The notes below the pieces were generated by a model that did not search any database, had not been told where the DNA came from, and saw only the letters and a list, made by a program, of their open reading frames with translations. The translations under genes and the position numbers were made by a program. This document shows, piece after piece, positions 8,081-19,750 of a stretch of DNA of 29,114 nucleotides (position 1 is its first letter; each line of letters starts with the position of its first letter). Location: NCBI GenBank assembly GCA_003427395.1, contig BFEA01000179.1, forward strand, positions 35,536 through 64,649, written 5' to 3'. The DNA is from Chara braunii (taxonomy: Eukaryota; Streptophyta; Charophyceae; Charales; Characeae).

Positions 8081-9290
8081 CACTCCACTGTAACTGCCAC
8101 GACGAGGTTGCATCCCTGCAGTCGCTCACCCACGCTGCCCATCACTTCCTGCGTTCTCGGAAGACCACGACCACGCTACACTCTGCGTGCATCCCGCAGT
8201 CACATCCACATAGAAACTGTCGTTGGAACAAACGTCTGAATGTGGATGTTGACGACGCCCACATACATGAACCCAGATAACTGTAAAAAAAAGACCCTTC
8301 TTTAAAACCCACACACCAAAACGGACGAGGGCGAGCAAAAAAAAAATAAATTTTGCGTGCCCGGTGTCCAAAAGACCTTCTCCCGAAAAGAAAAGTGAAC
8401 CGTGACCACCACCACCGAAACCGACCACACTCATGTACCGACGGCCTTCCAACTTCTCCACCTCACACACGACCGGTCCGTCTCCTGCCCCCGACCGCAC
8501 CCTTCCCCTGCACCGCACGACGCCCTGTAAACCCCTCGAACTTGTCATCGACATGCTGGAAACGGCAAACGGCCGTTAGACGACAAAAGAAAGTTGTCAT
8601 CGCAAAACGCAGCCTACTGGCTGCGAACAAGAATGAAGTGTCAGCCTGCACTACTAGGTGTCCACACACTCACTGTAGAGTCTCCTGTTGATTACAGACG
8701 ATTACTAGAGCCATCCCCTCAGTCTCAATGCAGTGTGAACCTACAATTTGTGGAGTTGTACTTATGTTGTGAGTAGGTGATGGCCTGCTCTGGTCTGTGC
8801 TGTATGAGCGGGTTTCCTTGCCAGCGCTGCAATGATGTTCGTCTGTTTGCCTGTTTGGTTGCCTTACTGCCCTGCTTTGTTGTATGATTTGCTGCCAGCT
8901 TTTGATTGTGAGCCCGAAAGTTATCTATCTTGTTACTTTTTCCCCCGCTTCCTTGCGTACCTAGACTCCCTCCGTCTTACTGTTGCCTGCTTTGCCTTGC
9001 TACTTGTAGGACGGGTCTAAGTAATATTATTACCAAAAAAATCGGATTTCTGCAGACTGTCAACGATTCATTATTCTCACGAGTCACAAACTTATAAAAC
9101 AGTCTGTCCCTTTCTCTGTTTTCTTTTCTCAGTTTGTCTGCTTACTTGGTATGTCGGAGTCTTCATATCTTCTACTTGAGATGCATTGTGATGGACTGCT
9201 GCGTTTGAAGTTTAAACTCTTCGTTGTAACTGTTAACTCTATGCATGCGACTGTTCGGTCTAAGGCTCTGCGCTTCTAATGCATTACAAC
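8079..9290. other. Gene-free stretch, no feature recognised
   Basis: Overlapping open frames on both strands up to 142 codons, none resembling a known protein and none with a plausible domain pattern. There is no obvious repeat or RNA gene. Introns could hide small exons, which cannot be judged by eye. Confidence 0.4.
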
Positions 9291-9334
9291 TCTCTCTCTC
9301 TCTCTCTCACACACTCACACACACACACACACAC
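9291..9334. repeat. (CT)n(CA)n compound microsatellite
   Basis: A CT run switching to CA near 9308, interrupted once by CT. Confidence 0.95.
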
Positions 9335-9505
9335 GGTAGCGGGGACTGCTAGGCGTTGTAAGGGGGGGTGCTTCTGGAGTGGAAGGTGATCTGCATAGCG
9401 AAGTGAGGGGGAGGTGCTGTCCAACTCCATAGTGAACGACAAAGGTTCGTCAGGGGTTATGTTGTCGGAATCTTGGCTCTGCGGCAACTTTTTGTTTAAG
9501 AGGAA

Positions 9506-9648
9506 GTGCTGCCCATTTTTTGGCCCGGCAGCAACAATATTTTCAGTGAGGTCGTGCTGCCATTTTGTTGGCACTACGGTAGCAGCATTTTCAGTGGGGT
9601 CGTCCTGCCTTTTTATGGCACGGCGGCGATAATATTTCGGTGACGTGG
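9506..9648. repeat. 48-bp tandem repeat, three copies plus a worn fourth
   Basis: Units begin at 9506, 9554 and 9602 (GTGCTGCC, GTGCTGCC, GTCCTGCC) with an exact 48-bp period. Each holds a GGC(C/A)..GGCAGC-like segment and ATTTTCAGTG.GGTCG. A degraded copy precedes at about 9458. The period is a multiple of three, so a 204-codon minus-strand frame (9284-9898) stays open with a 16-residue repeat; nothing else supports that frame as a gene. Confidence 0.85.
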
Positions 9649-12600
9649 TATTGGTGGTGTGACCATTGAGGTGCTGACATTTGTGGCATTCAGTACCGGA
9701 GGACCGCTGTTTTTTGGGGGGGGATCCACGGTGCGAGCTGTTGGTGTTTGAGACCATCCGGTGTAGCAAGCAAGAGTGTGGGACTACCAAGAACCATTTT
9801 GGGACCGAGTGGGACAAACTTGGGGTCGGATGCAGTGATAAAAAGAGGCTTGGGTCTGCGGCTTGTTTTGGGACCATCCTTGGGGGACGTGGTGTCATTG
9901 GGACGCCGGGATTGCATGATACTTAATTTTGAGGACATCCTCTTTTGAGGTTATCTCACTTAAATCTCTTCGGTGGGCCCAACTTCTTGACGTGGACCAT
10001 CTTTTAGTGGAAGTTATAACTGAGGGAGTTGTGAGCTGCATACTTCGGACTTCAACGACGATCCTCTTTTCAAATTGGGATATCACTCGACTTTCTTGAG
10101 TGAGTCAATTCAAACTTCACTCAAGGTCAGTTGATTGACTCGGATTTCACCTTCACACCTGTGTGAACCCACACTTGCTTGACCCTGTTCATTGAATGTT
10201 CATTGAAAAGACAAAAGGAAATGTGTGTTCGCATGTGAATCGAAAAATCTGATTTGAGCATGGAATTATACTGGTTTCCTTTGAACTTGTTTGTTTTGCT
10301 TGCGGTCTATTCATGTAGGTAAAAATTGATGATTGAAAATGAGATTGATTTTGCCTATTGGAGAAAAGGGAAAGGATTGTTCTACTTCTACCTTTCGCTT
10401 ACCTGTATGTTAAATATACTTGTATTTTGAAAAGTATAGTGTCAACAGGTACCATGAAAGAAAAATTGTAAATGAAGATAAACAAATTTGATTTTTTTGC
10501 TTGAGGATCGACCATTTCTATCTCAAATACCCACTTTTTTTTTTTTTTTTTTTTTAAGCCTCGTCATACTCTATTTTTTTTTTGTTTGAATTATCAAGTC
10601 GTGCGGGAGAATGAGATGGACAGTCTTTATCGCCTTTTCTCTCTATGAAGCATCCAAGGCGGGGGTTCGTATGCTTTCGGAGCCGGCCCTGTTATCGACT
10701 TGGAGTGGATCCGATTCGTCGGGGGAGGTACTTTGCCGACTCGGTGGTGACGACCCAAACTCTGAAGTCCGGGTTTTCGGGCAAGGGCGAAGGGAAGGAG
10801 TATCCACAGACCACTTCGTAGAGGGATGGGTGCGCGACGACGTAATGTGGGTTAACCCTCGTCAAGTCCTAGGCGACGTGGGGGTTAGTTTATGTCATTG
10901 CTGGTGACCACCTTATGAGCCATCGTTAGAATTAGAAGTTGGAGACAAAAAAAGGTTCAACCCGCAAGAAGGAGTATCTAATGAAGGTGGTGGCTCTCTT
11001 TGCGCATTGATAGCGGACTGCGATTTTATTTTGAGTAACCTGATGATGAAGATGGATACTTCATCATTCGAGGAACGAAAAAAATAATTATCGTCTAGAA
11101 GGACAAAGCGACCAACAAAATTTTTATTCGCTAGATAATACCTTTCTCCGAGCAACTGCATGTGTTGCGAAGGTGAGTTCAAAATTGAAAGTTCAAACTT
11201 CGATCAGGAACCAAATCACTGGTTGATCTGCATGGTAGCAGTGAAACTTACTTGCAGAAGTTATTCATGGTAGGAATTAGTGGATGCATTGACGGACTAA
11301 ACCATAAGTGAAATCTCAGGTTATCCGCTCTTAATCTTTTATCAATGGTGAGTTTTCGTCTTGGACGAAGTGGTATAAACGTTCTCTTCAGTCATATAGG
11401 CTGGGAATAATAACTTTGGTAGGTCGTCTCGTCAAGTCAAAGAACTGATCTTGCGTTATTGGTTATAGGATGTATTGATTTTATTTGTTTCGTTTTATGA
11501 GAATTGAAAAAGGACTAGGATCGAGACGTGGGTTTCACGCTTGGTTGAGACCGTCCTGGTCGACCGACGTTCGTCTTGTACCTAGAAGATCAGCGCCCTA
11601 GGGAACGGACAACGTTCAGGTTCACTTGGCGTTTGACCAAGCGTACCTATACTCCAGCGAACGAGCAAACGCCCTCGGCTGACCTACCTTTGGAATTGCA
11701 TTTAAAAGTTTTCGTATGTGGGTCAGTAGCTCGATAGGGATATGGCCTTAAGGTTGGTGACAACCCCTTGGGGAAGGCAAAATGTGCCCAACGAGAACCT
11801 ATTTTGTCGTAGGGACCGCTAGAAGTACAACTGGCGCACCCGGCTAGAGCGGTGAGGGGACGGCGCGATCGCGTCCGTCTCGGCGATCATTGTTGTGGTT
11901 CATGGGGTTATTATGAGTTGTTCCCAAGTTGTTTTTGTTTAGTTTTGTTTTACTCCTGCATGACATGGTTGGGAGGGCTCCCGCAAATTACGAACAGGCG
12001 GGAGTCGAGGCGCTCGACACCGGAGGCAGGATAGACTCGTTCCCTAAGCCTGCTGCCAAACGACCTGCACCCTAACCTATCAAGCTAGCCTTTAACTCGG
12101 TTAGAATAGAAGTTATCCTGCTATATGTTGAAGTTCAAGTGGAGTTGCATTAGTGGAATGAGCCCATAGACTGCTCTAAGGGTACAGTCTAACAAACTTT
12201 TGTTGCCTTAATCCGCCGTAGTATGCAAAACTTGTCCCTTTGGTTGCCCTGGTCGCATGGTCGGGGTCTATATTAATTTGTACCCCTCTTTCTAGCTTTT
12301 GGTGGAAAGATCCGTCGATTCCTTCATACAGGCGGGTTTGACGTTCCTGGGCTTGAACCAATTTCTTTGACGAATTCATATCATAGTCGTCTCATTCCAC
12401 GCGACCTTTTATTGCTTTCGTCTAACCCTCGGGCCCGTATGGCCGAAGGGTTTTAAATTCTTATTAACACTAACTGTTTGTCGTACGATCCGTGCTTGGT
12501 GGGTATGGTCGTTTAACAACCTTGGCCTCAACGGTCAAGGAGTTTGTTTCATGGCATTATGCCGAAAACATTCTCATTTTTTATTTCAAACCGTCCTTGT

Positions 12601-13120
12601 CACGACAACTGGCGTCGATATTATATCGAATACAAAATCATGAGCAAATACCTTTATAAGGGTGTTTGCTCCGAAAGTGTTCTCGGTCCCTATTAAGTGA
12701 CATCCCCATCCCTGGGGACCTAAATGCAAAAAACGCCTTCTGACGAAAAAAGTTGTCATAATCTGATTTCCTTGATGAAGTTTGCGGTTTGAAGACCCTC
12801 ACTGCTCTCCTTGGCGCATCCATACTGCCAGGACTTTAACATGGATCTCCCACATATCCAAAAATGATAATATCCAAGAAATATTATTCCATATAACTCC
12901 AAGTGGGGAAACTGGATCCGTACTACGGTTATGGAGGCCGCCAAGGAAGTAAATGATAACCCCTCCCCACAACTTTACACTTTGTATTTGTCGGAATGTC
13001 GTTGGGTGTCTAAAAAGTTGAGAATCGTAATTGAATTTCAGTCTTTGGACGCGGGTTTTAACCAAAATCAAATTTTACTGTCGCGCCCGAAGTCTAATGC
13101 GAGGGAATCGGCGACCTTAC
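9649..13120. other. Unassigned intergenic region
   Basis: About 3.5 kb with no recognised protein, RNA or transposon end. Visible structure: short hairpins such as GATGATGAAG/CTTCATCATT around ATGGATA at about 11040-11070 and an imperfect CCCTCGG..CCGAAGGG hairpin near 12427. A T-rich tract lies at about 10534-10555. The open frames are short (at most 98 codons) and low in protein-like pattern. Composition between 10.6 and 12.5 kb is more balanced than in the flanking AT-rich stretches, so an old, diverged element or unspliced exons cannot be excluded. Confidence 0.35.
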
Positions 13121-13371
13121 CGGACATATTATTTTTTTTGAAGGAAATTAAAATTGAGTTTTTGGGCGGAAATGCGGTCCAAAGTTTTGACTCTTAGGGG
13201 TCCGGCGTTCTAGGTCGAACCCCCTAGATGTATTTAGTCTCAAACTGCGATCAGATACATCTAGGGGAACCGGCGTTCTAGGAACGTCGGACCCCAAGGA
13301 GCCAAAACTTTGGATCAGATTTCGACCAAAAAATTCAATTTTAATTTTATTCAAAAAATATAATATGTCCG
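13121..13371. repeat. Large imperfect inverted repeat (foldback), arms about 115 bp
   Basis: Left arm 13121-13235 and right arm 13253-13371 are reverse complements at roughly four of five positions, separated by only about 17 bases. Outer ends are CGGACATATTAT and ATAATATGTCCG; inner ends are CCCCTAGATGTAT and ATACATCTAGGGG. The RNA or single strand would fold into one long hairpin. No clear target-site duplication flanks it, so MITE status is unproven. A looser copy of the AT-rich arm motif (GGTTTTAACCAAAATCAAATT) lies just upstream at about 13056. Confidence 0.85.
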
Positions 13372-15235
13372 TTTTGAGAACTTTTGACGAAATGGTTGTT
13401 CCTTGGCCTCAACCCATCAAAGTCGGTTGATGAGGCCGGAACCGCGGCCCACCGTGTTGTTATTTTAATGGTGGTATCTGTATTTGTTGTGCAATACCGG
13501 GTAAAATCCTTCGATATCTACATGAGTTAATTCCTTTATGAAGGAGGTCACCCCTCGAGTCTTAGTTCGAGGTCGTGATCGAAAGGCCCACTGGTGGGTT
13601 ATACTTAGTCAACAACCCATGTTGGGAGTTGCGTCCCAACAATGTCAATTTTCCACCATAGGCTTGGTAAACTTAAGCCTAGAGTGGATGAACGATGTTT
13701 ATTTCAAAAAAAATATACAAAATATTAATTACAAAATTCCAACCCCTCGTCAGATTGTCACTCAGTGGATGAACGAATCTCATTGAATGTGTATATGAAT
13801 ATAAAATAAGAATGATTTTTTATGATTATCATATTGCCGCTTAGTGGTTGATCGAGGAGCATCGTCAGATTGTCACTTAGGGGTCGGTCTCCCAGACCTC
13901 AATTACAAGATGGACAGATACACGTCTCAGGGATTTTTTACCAACGGAAAAACCAACTAAAATATCTATTAAACAAAAAAAAAAATTGTTTGATTCCTTG
14001 TTTTGTCAGAAGTGAAAAAAAACATCAATTTCATTCATAACATACATTTTCCTGACTCGCAGGGTTTCTTAAATATCTAAAAAAAATAACTTTTTCATAC
14101 CTTTTTCAGAGTTTTTCTCAAGAATAACTATATAAGACAAAACATGAAAAAATTGACCAACAATTCAAGCATTTTCAAATTATACATGTCACATTGCAAT
14201 TTTATTTTTCTTGAACATTTAGGCGTTTTTCTGAGCATCCTCGTTTAAGACCTAATAACACAGTTTGCACACGCACACTTCATCAATCAACACCAGATAC
14301 TGGACCAACTCAATTATGAAAGTGATAATGCTAATTGTTGGCATCACCCATAAATAGTATCCAAATATGACTGAGGAGAAATAAAACTTAATCGAATATA
14401 TAATGTGGGTCTAAAACATTCTCTCCTCTAAAAACTGAAGTCTAGAACTCGAGTTTCATGTCTCTTCTACCCTCAATTGCTAAAGTACACTTGCTGAATT
14501 CCTGAAGGAAAAGAAAAGGGAAAAAAAAAAAAATCATTCACACTTTTTAAATCTATAGCAAAAATACATATTTTTGCTACAATACCGCACTTAAGGAAGA
14601 TAAGGATCATGCCAATTCTACATCTCTGGCTTCTAGTGTACAGTATCGCATCTAAAAATGAAAATGAGAGATAATGTCCTCTGAGACCTAAGCTGATTGA
14701 GGCGTATAACCGCCTCATAATCCTCGAATTTGAGATTCAATTATATATATAAATGAACCCCGAATCCCTCCTTGGTCTTCTTAACCGGGTTTCCTTCCAC
14801 GTCAATAGGTTTTTTGTTCTCATCCAACCTTACTAACCCTTTTCCCCCATCTATCTTGAACCCTAAATAATTCTCCCTTAAACCACCATTCCCCCCGACA
14901 GCCTAAAGTCGACTTTTCGGGGAGTTAGGGCCGGAAGTGGAGGGGGGCCGACGACCACTTTGACAAGGGAAAAAAAAAGGAAAAAATTTCACAATTTCAA
15001 TTTAAAACTCGGCCTACCTGGATGACTGCAACACTGACGGGGTACACTACCGTGAAACGGTGTGGGCCTTGCTCCACAAATCCCACCTGTCCAAACTGAG
15101 AGTGAATCATCTGGCGGACTACTTTTAACATATGCAAAACGAGAGTGAATCTTCAGCTAGAACATGGAAAGATACACCGCCATGATTTGTGTCTACTGTG
15201 CATGTCCAGGCCCGAAACGCTGTGGCGTCCACAAT
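13372..15235. other. AT-rich unassigned region with short repeats
   Basis: No gene recognised. TCGTCAGATTGTCACT is repeated exactly at 13747-13762 and 13862-13877, and AGTGGATGAACGA occurs at about 13683 and 13764. A perfect 7-bp hairpin GTTGGGA/TCCCAAC lies at 13621-13640. From 13900 to 14750 the sequence is strongly AT-rich and featureless to the eye. Confidence 0.4.
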
Positions 15236-15400
15236 ATCTTTTTTTTTTTTTTTTTTTTTTTGCAAAGAAAAAGAGAAAAGAAAACGAACTTACCGTTCAA
15301 AAGAAGAAGGGCTTGAAATGCGGCGACTCCTACAATTTTTTATTTTATTTTTTCGCAAAGGAAAAAAAAAAAAAACGTTCTAACTTACAATTTGAAAGGG
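15236..15400. repeat. About 93-bp tandem repeat with poly-T/poly-A
   Basis: A module of T-run, GCAAAG, A-rich stretch, AACTTAC and AAAG.(A)G.AG recurs with GCAAAG at 15262 and at 15355. The copies differ mainly in homopolymer length. Confidence 0.6.
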
Positions 15401-15724
15401 GAAGAGTCTCGCTCCACTACTCTGGACTGTGGAGGCAACGAGTGGTGACTATGATTTGTGTCTTTTGAGCATGTCGAGAGTTGTGGAGTGAGACCGAAAA
15501 TGTCGTGGCATCAAGGGATCTCGGGCCATAAAAGAGGAAAATGAATGTACAACGGTTACGACCGAAACAGTAAAAAAAAAAAAAAACATAAGGAAAAAAA
15601 AAAAACAAGAAAGAAATAAAAAGGAAATGAAACAACCAAACGTGCCCCACACAGTACCACCGGTAGGCCAATAACCGATTGCAAAATTCAGCCTACCGGT
15701 AACCCCGACTTTTGAACGTAAGGG

Positions 15725-15776
15725 GGAGTGGTGGTTTAAGTGTACTCCCGTCATACAAAACCAACACAACCTTATT
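15725..15776 (-). pseudogene. Degenerate CCHC zinc knuckle of the gypsy-2 Gag
   Basis: The minus strand reads IRLCWFCMTGVHLNHHSPL. This fits C-x2-C-x4-H-x4-C of retrotransposon nucleocapsids except that the last Cys is Ser (15725-15727). It follows, in another frame, the Gag segment at 15920-16180. In live elements the knuckle packages element RNA. Confidence 0.55.
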
Positions 15777-18700
15777 TCATTTTCCCTTGTTTTCTTGGCA
15801 GGCAGTGGAAGAAATTGAGATGTCATCCTTGTCTCATCCTTGGCTTCCTTCGGCCCATTCATCTCATAACAAGACATTTTCTGACTATCTTTTGTTTCAC
15901 ATTCATTTCGAGAGGACTCTCAAACCACCTTAGATGCCAATGGTTCAATGTCTTCACTGGCAGGCGCTGAAATGATGAAAGTGAGCTCACTGTTAATTTT
16001 TCTTGTTTGTCCCAACAACTCTTCACCACCTCCACGTGGACTTTCCCCCTTTTTTTTTCCTGGCGTCAGAAGTGTTTCTGTAACACTTTTGATTTCAAAC
16101 CCTTGCTCTCCCTTCCACTCAATGATTTTGGTCGGTGTTACTTCTTCCTTCGCCTGGCTGCCCACCTTGAACTCTTTCATCTTCTTCTCTATCTTTTTTC
16201 ATATTTTTTTTGTCACTTCTCACCTTCTTTTTTCTTGTCATCCTTCCCAGATTTAATCTTTTCACCTTACTCACTAGTTTTTCCACCTAACTTTCCAACC
16301 TCTTTTTCCAACTTTTCCCTTTCAGTCCTCTCCTTCTCCACCTCCTTGCTCTTGTTGCTTAAGGAAGTGTTTAATGACTCCATATGCTGCGTCAACCCCT
16401 TCTACTCACTCCTCACTTTTTTCACCTCAGCCTTAAGGCTTTCCACCTCCTTTTCCACCTTCCCCATCTGCATGTCCCTGTTCCCTTCCCTCTTCCTTAG
16501 TCTTTGGATCTCTTTTAGGATTTCAGGGATATAATTCGCTACCCCTTGAGTGAGCAACTTTGTCTTCTCCTTCACCCTATCCTGAAACTCCTGTTGTGAA
16601 ACTTCGAACCCTTTTGTCTTGTCATCCTTTCTCTTTCCTTCTCCCACTTTTCCCAGATTCTCAGCCATATTCGCTCCCCCTTCAAGCCACTCACGGTCCT
16701 TTTGAAGCATCTCATGCAGCCGAACCAAGATGTTCACATCAGAAGCCAACTTTGAGCAGATTACCATTTCAGATAGTAAAACTCTCTCCAATTTCATACT
16801 TCAATGGACACTTGTTGGCAATTCGCCCCCCTCCAGGGATGCTACCACTTGGTTCCTCTATTACTTATTAACTTCTTCCTCTTTTTTCGTTCTTCTTTTG
16901 TTATTCCCCTCGTCTCTTGCCCCACAAGAGGCCTCTCAGATTCCTTCTCCCCAGTCTCATTTTCCACTTGTGTTGTCTTACCCCCTTTTTCCTCATCTGT
17001 TCTTCTCTTTCCACTCTATTTCTCATTCTTTTCGTTCTTTTTTTTTTCTTTTCTTTTCTGAGGCATAACATTGTTCCCCTGCTTTCCTTCAAAATATATA
17101 TATATATATATTTTTTGCGCTTGAAACCTTACGGGATGAGTCACTCCCCTCATGAGGGAATCTCTTTCTTGATCTCTTTCCATATTTTCTTCCACTTATC
17201 ACTTTCTCTTTTCGTGTCATTCTTTTCAGATTCAATCTTTTCACCCTGCTCACTGACTTTTCCACCTAACTTTCCAACTCTCTTTTTCAACTTTTCCCTT
17301 TCAGTCCTCTCCTTCTCCACCTCCTTAATCTTGTTGCTTAAGGCAGTGTTCAATGAATCCACTGCCTCAACCTTTTCTGTTCACTCCTCACTTCTTTCAC
17401 CTCAGCTTTCAGGCCTTCCATGTCCTTTTTCATCTTCTCTATCTGCATGTCCATGTTCTCTTCCCTCTTCCTTGGTTTTTGGATCTCTTTTAGGATTTCA
17501 GGGATATAATTCGCCACTAGTTAAGTGAGCAACTCTATCTTCTCCTTCACCCTGTCTTGAAATTCATGTATTGAAACTTCCAACCCTTTTGTCTTGTCAT
17601 CCTTCATTTTTCCTTCTCCCACTTTTCTCAACTTTTCAGCCACATTCGCTCCCCCTTCAAGAACCACTCACAGTCCTCTTGAAATATCTCATGCAGCCAA
17701 ACCAACCTGTTCACATCAGAAGCAAATTTTGAGTTGATGACCATTTCAGATAGTAAAACTCTCTCGAGTTTCATACTCCAAAAGACAATTGCTGGCAATT
17801 CGCCCCCGTCTAGGGATACTACCATTTGGTTTACTCCATTTTTTATTAACTTCGACCCTCTTTTCTATTTCTTTTTTTGTCATTTTCCTCGTCTCTTGCC
17901 CCGCAAGAGGCCTCTCAGATTCGTTCTCCCCAGTCTCATTTTTCACTTGTATAGTCTTACCATTTTTTTTCCTCATCCTTTGTCCTCTTTTCACCTTGTT
18001 TCTCATCGTTTTCGTCCCCCTTCTTCTTCCGAGGCATAACACTGTTCCCCTGCTTTCCTTCAATGCATTTTTCTTTTTCCTGCACCTTTGCAGCCTTACA
18101 GGATGAGCCACTCCCTTCTTGAGGGACTCTCCTAGGCATGTCAAGCATTCACTCGAGAGGTACATCATCCTTATCGACTTCCTGCTGAGTTTTTCTCTTC
18201 ATTTTTCCCCTCTTCTTTCCAATCCACAACCCCTGCTCCTGGAGTAATCGCCTATTTTTTTGTCGCTGCACAGTCACAGGATTTGCCTTACTTACCTTAT
18301 TAAGGAAGTTTCCCCATGTATTTGATGCTTCGTTGATTTCCTTCACAACCTCATACTTTTTGGGGGTCATCCTCCTCCTCATTTGCTCCATCCTCTTTTT
18401 TTCCTTCCACCTTCCCTTCTCAGCACAAAGATCGAGGCTATCCACAAAGTCCTTAAGGTTGGTGTCATCGAAGATGGTGTCATGCTCGATCTCGTTCCTC
18501 TTCAGATCCCGATACTTGGCCCACATTTTTTCCTTGACGGATATTCACCCCATGGCTTGTATCGTCATGCCCTCTATCTCTCTCCTGCACTCTCCCACAC
18601 ATGTTACTCTCACTAACATGACTATGTGGTCTCACTCTTTCCTGAAGAAGTAATCCTCAAACTTTCTCAGGAACAAGCTCAGATTGTCCTCTTTTTTGTA

Positions 18701-18916
18701 GTCTGGCATTCCATCTGAATCCATTGTCACATGCTGCATCCTTCGTCGTCCTCCCCTTCCAGAGGTTGGCCTGAAAGACCCCATCACCCTCCCTTTCTGT
18801 GTCATGGCCGCTCTTCCCACATGATTATGCCTGCGCAAGAAAAAAATAGAGAGTGACATGTGCAAGGAGTAGTTAGCAACAAAACAACAATATCGGATTC
18901 GCAAAGATGCCCGCAC
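15735..18916 (-). pseudogene. Ty3/gypsy-type Gag remnant (gypsy-2), frame-shifted, with internal tandem duplication
   Basis: Reading the minus strand from 18916: an N-terminal piece ending DNLSLFLRKFEDYFFRKE (stop about 18632); a helical Gag-like segment at 18526-18149 (MWAKYRDLKRNEIEHD, MEQMRRRMTPKKYEVVKEI); a very basic, coiled-coil-rich region containing KRVGKLGGKVSEQGEKIE and IPEILKEIQRLRKRE; then ISAPASEDIEPLA (about 15945); and finally a worn CCHC knuckle. The pieces lie in different frames, so many frameshifts and stops have accumulated. The order (capsid-like, linker, knuckle) and resemblance to Gag proteins I recall from charophyte gypsy elements support the call. No protease or reverse transcriptase follows downstream (below 15700), and no LTR was identified. 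It could instead be a decayed host gene captured by an element, but this is less likely. Confidence 0.65.
16175..18131 (-). repeat. 979-bp tandem duplication inside the gypsy-2 Gag
   Basis: Copy A (about 16175-17162) and copy B (about 17160-18131) align with a constant offset of 979 bp. For example, CTTGTTGCTTAAGG lies at 16351 and 17330, and CTCTTGCCCC.CAAGAGGCC at 16914 and 17893. The long match through TTTAGGATTTCAGGGATATA supports it. Copies differ at roughly one base in ten. The offset is not a multiple of three, so the duplication puts the second copy out of frame with the first. An (AT)n run (about 17096-17110) has appeared only in copy A. Confidence 0.92.
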
Positions 18917-19082
18917 AAGGTTTTTAGGGTAAAAAGTTTCTTCATCTTAAATCCATATTCTTATTGACTTATCAAGGAGTCGTTAGCAACAAGACAACAA
19001 TATCGGATTCACAAAGATGCCCGCACAAGGTTTTTAGGGTAACAAGTTTCTCTATCTTAAATCCATATTCTTATTGACTTAT
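18863..19082. repeat. 110-bp tandem duplication at the gypsy-1/gypsy-2 boundary
   Basis: 18863-18972 and 18973-19082 are adjacent copies differing at about six of 110 bases. The outer copy starts right at the end of the gypsy-1 integrase frame, so it covers 3' untranslated or LTR-proximal sequence. Confidence 0.95.
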
Positions 19083-19750
19083 TTCATGCCGCACCCCGAA
19101 CTTCTCCAGCTTGGATCCAAAAGCTCAATCTCTTCTTGGTGTTTCATCCATCTGTTCGAGCTCATACGCCTCATGGTTTCCCTGACGCCTGACTCTGTAA
19201 GCTTTCAACCATCGCTTGTCCAATTTTTTTAACCATTGCTTCTCCAAGGAGGATTCGTACAACAATACCCCGTCCCCGATTTCTAGTGGTTCAACCCTTA
19301 CGCGAGGAAGCCTGTCTCATCTCTCTTTGTCCTTCCCTCGGCTGTCAGCCACCTTTTTGTCGCTTCTTGTATCCTTTATTTTATGATACTAACCTGCCTT
19401 GCTCTGATAACCAGTAGTCCTCAAAAGACATTGTTCTTAAGGTCCTGCCTCCGCCAAGTCTCCAGAAAACTTTGTATTGGAAAGGTGGCATGTCTCTCAT
19501 ACCACAACGTTGCAGGGTCATAGCCTATGGTTCTCCTCACTGTGATGTTTTCTACATTCGTAGGAACTTAGGTCAGAGAGTCGACTTCCCAACTGTCAAT
19601 TTTGCCAGTAAATTTGTGATAATATCGTGCCCTCTTTCTACCGCTGCATTCGCCTGAGGATGTGCCCTGGTCGTATGGTTGGAGATCGCCCCAAGGTCAT
19701 CTAATAATTTCATACTTCCTCAAACAGCTCAAGGTCGATGCGGGACGGTG
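19074..19750 (-). pseudogene. Integrase C-terminal half of gypsy-1
   Basis: Read on the minus strand: LLDDLGAISNHTTRAHPQ then ANAAVERGHDIITNLLAKL. The Glu in AAVERGH (19636-19638) is the last acid of the D,D-35-E triad. After an in-frame TGA and a frameshift come TIGYDPATLWYERHATFPIQ and SFLETWRRQDL, then the chromodomain-side segment LDKRWLKAYRV and HEAYELEQMDET, ending GVRHEISQ and a stop near 19070. The two preceding catalytic Asp residues and the HHCC finger are missing. Integrases insert the DNA copy into the genome; this remnant cannot. Confidence 0.8.

Noticed and set aside
7845-8280. Long Ser-Leu and Arg-Glu repeat proteins on both strands
   Set aside because: Pure translation of the (GA)n microsatellite at 8003-8078.
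8126-8554. 142-codon minus-strand frame with Gly-rich stretch
   Set aside because: Overlaps plus-strand frames of similar length; no recognisable motif or start context.
9284-9898. 204-codon minus-strand frame
   Set aside because: Kept open by the 48-bp repeat; ends in a microsatellite-encoded Cys-Val and Arg-Glu tail; no domain.
11030-11100. Hammerhead-like CTGATGA followed by a hairpin
   Set aside because: The hairpin overlaps the core and GAAA is not placed directly after stem II.
10380-11850. Organellar rRNA or group II intron
   Set aside because: Some segments looked rRNA-like or intron-like, but no conserved rRNA core or domain V hairpin could be found.
16007-17528. Phe/Ser-rich plus-strand frames looking like membrane proteins
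   Set aside because: Complement of the Lys/Glu-rich Gag coiled-coil coding strand; artefact of composition.
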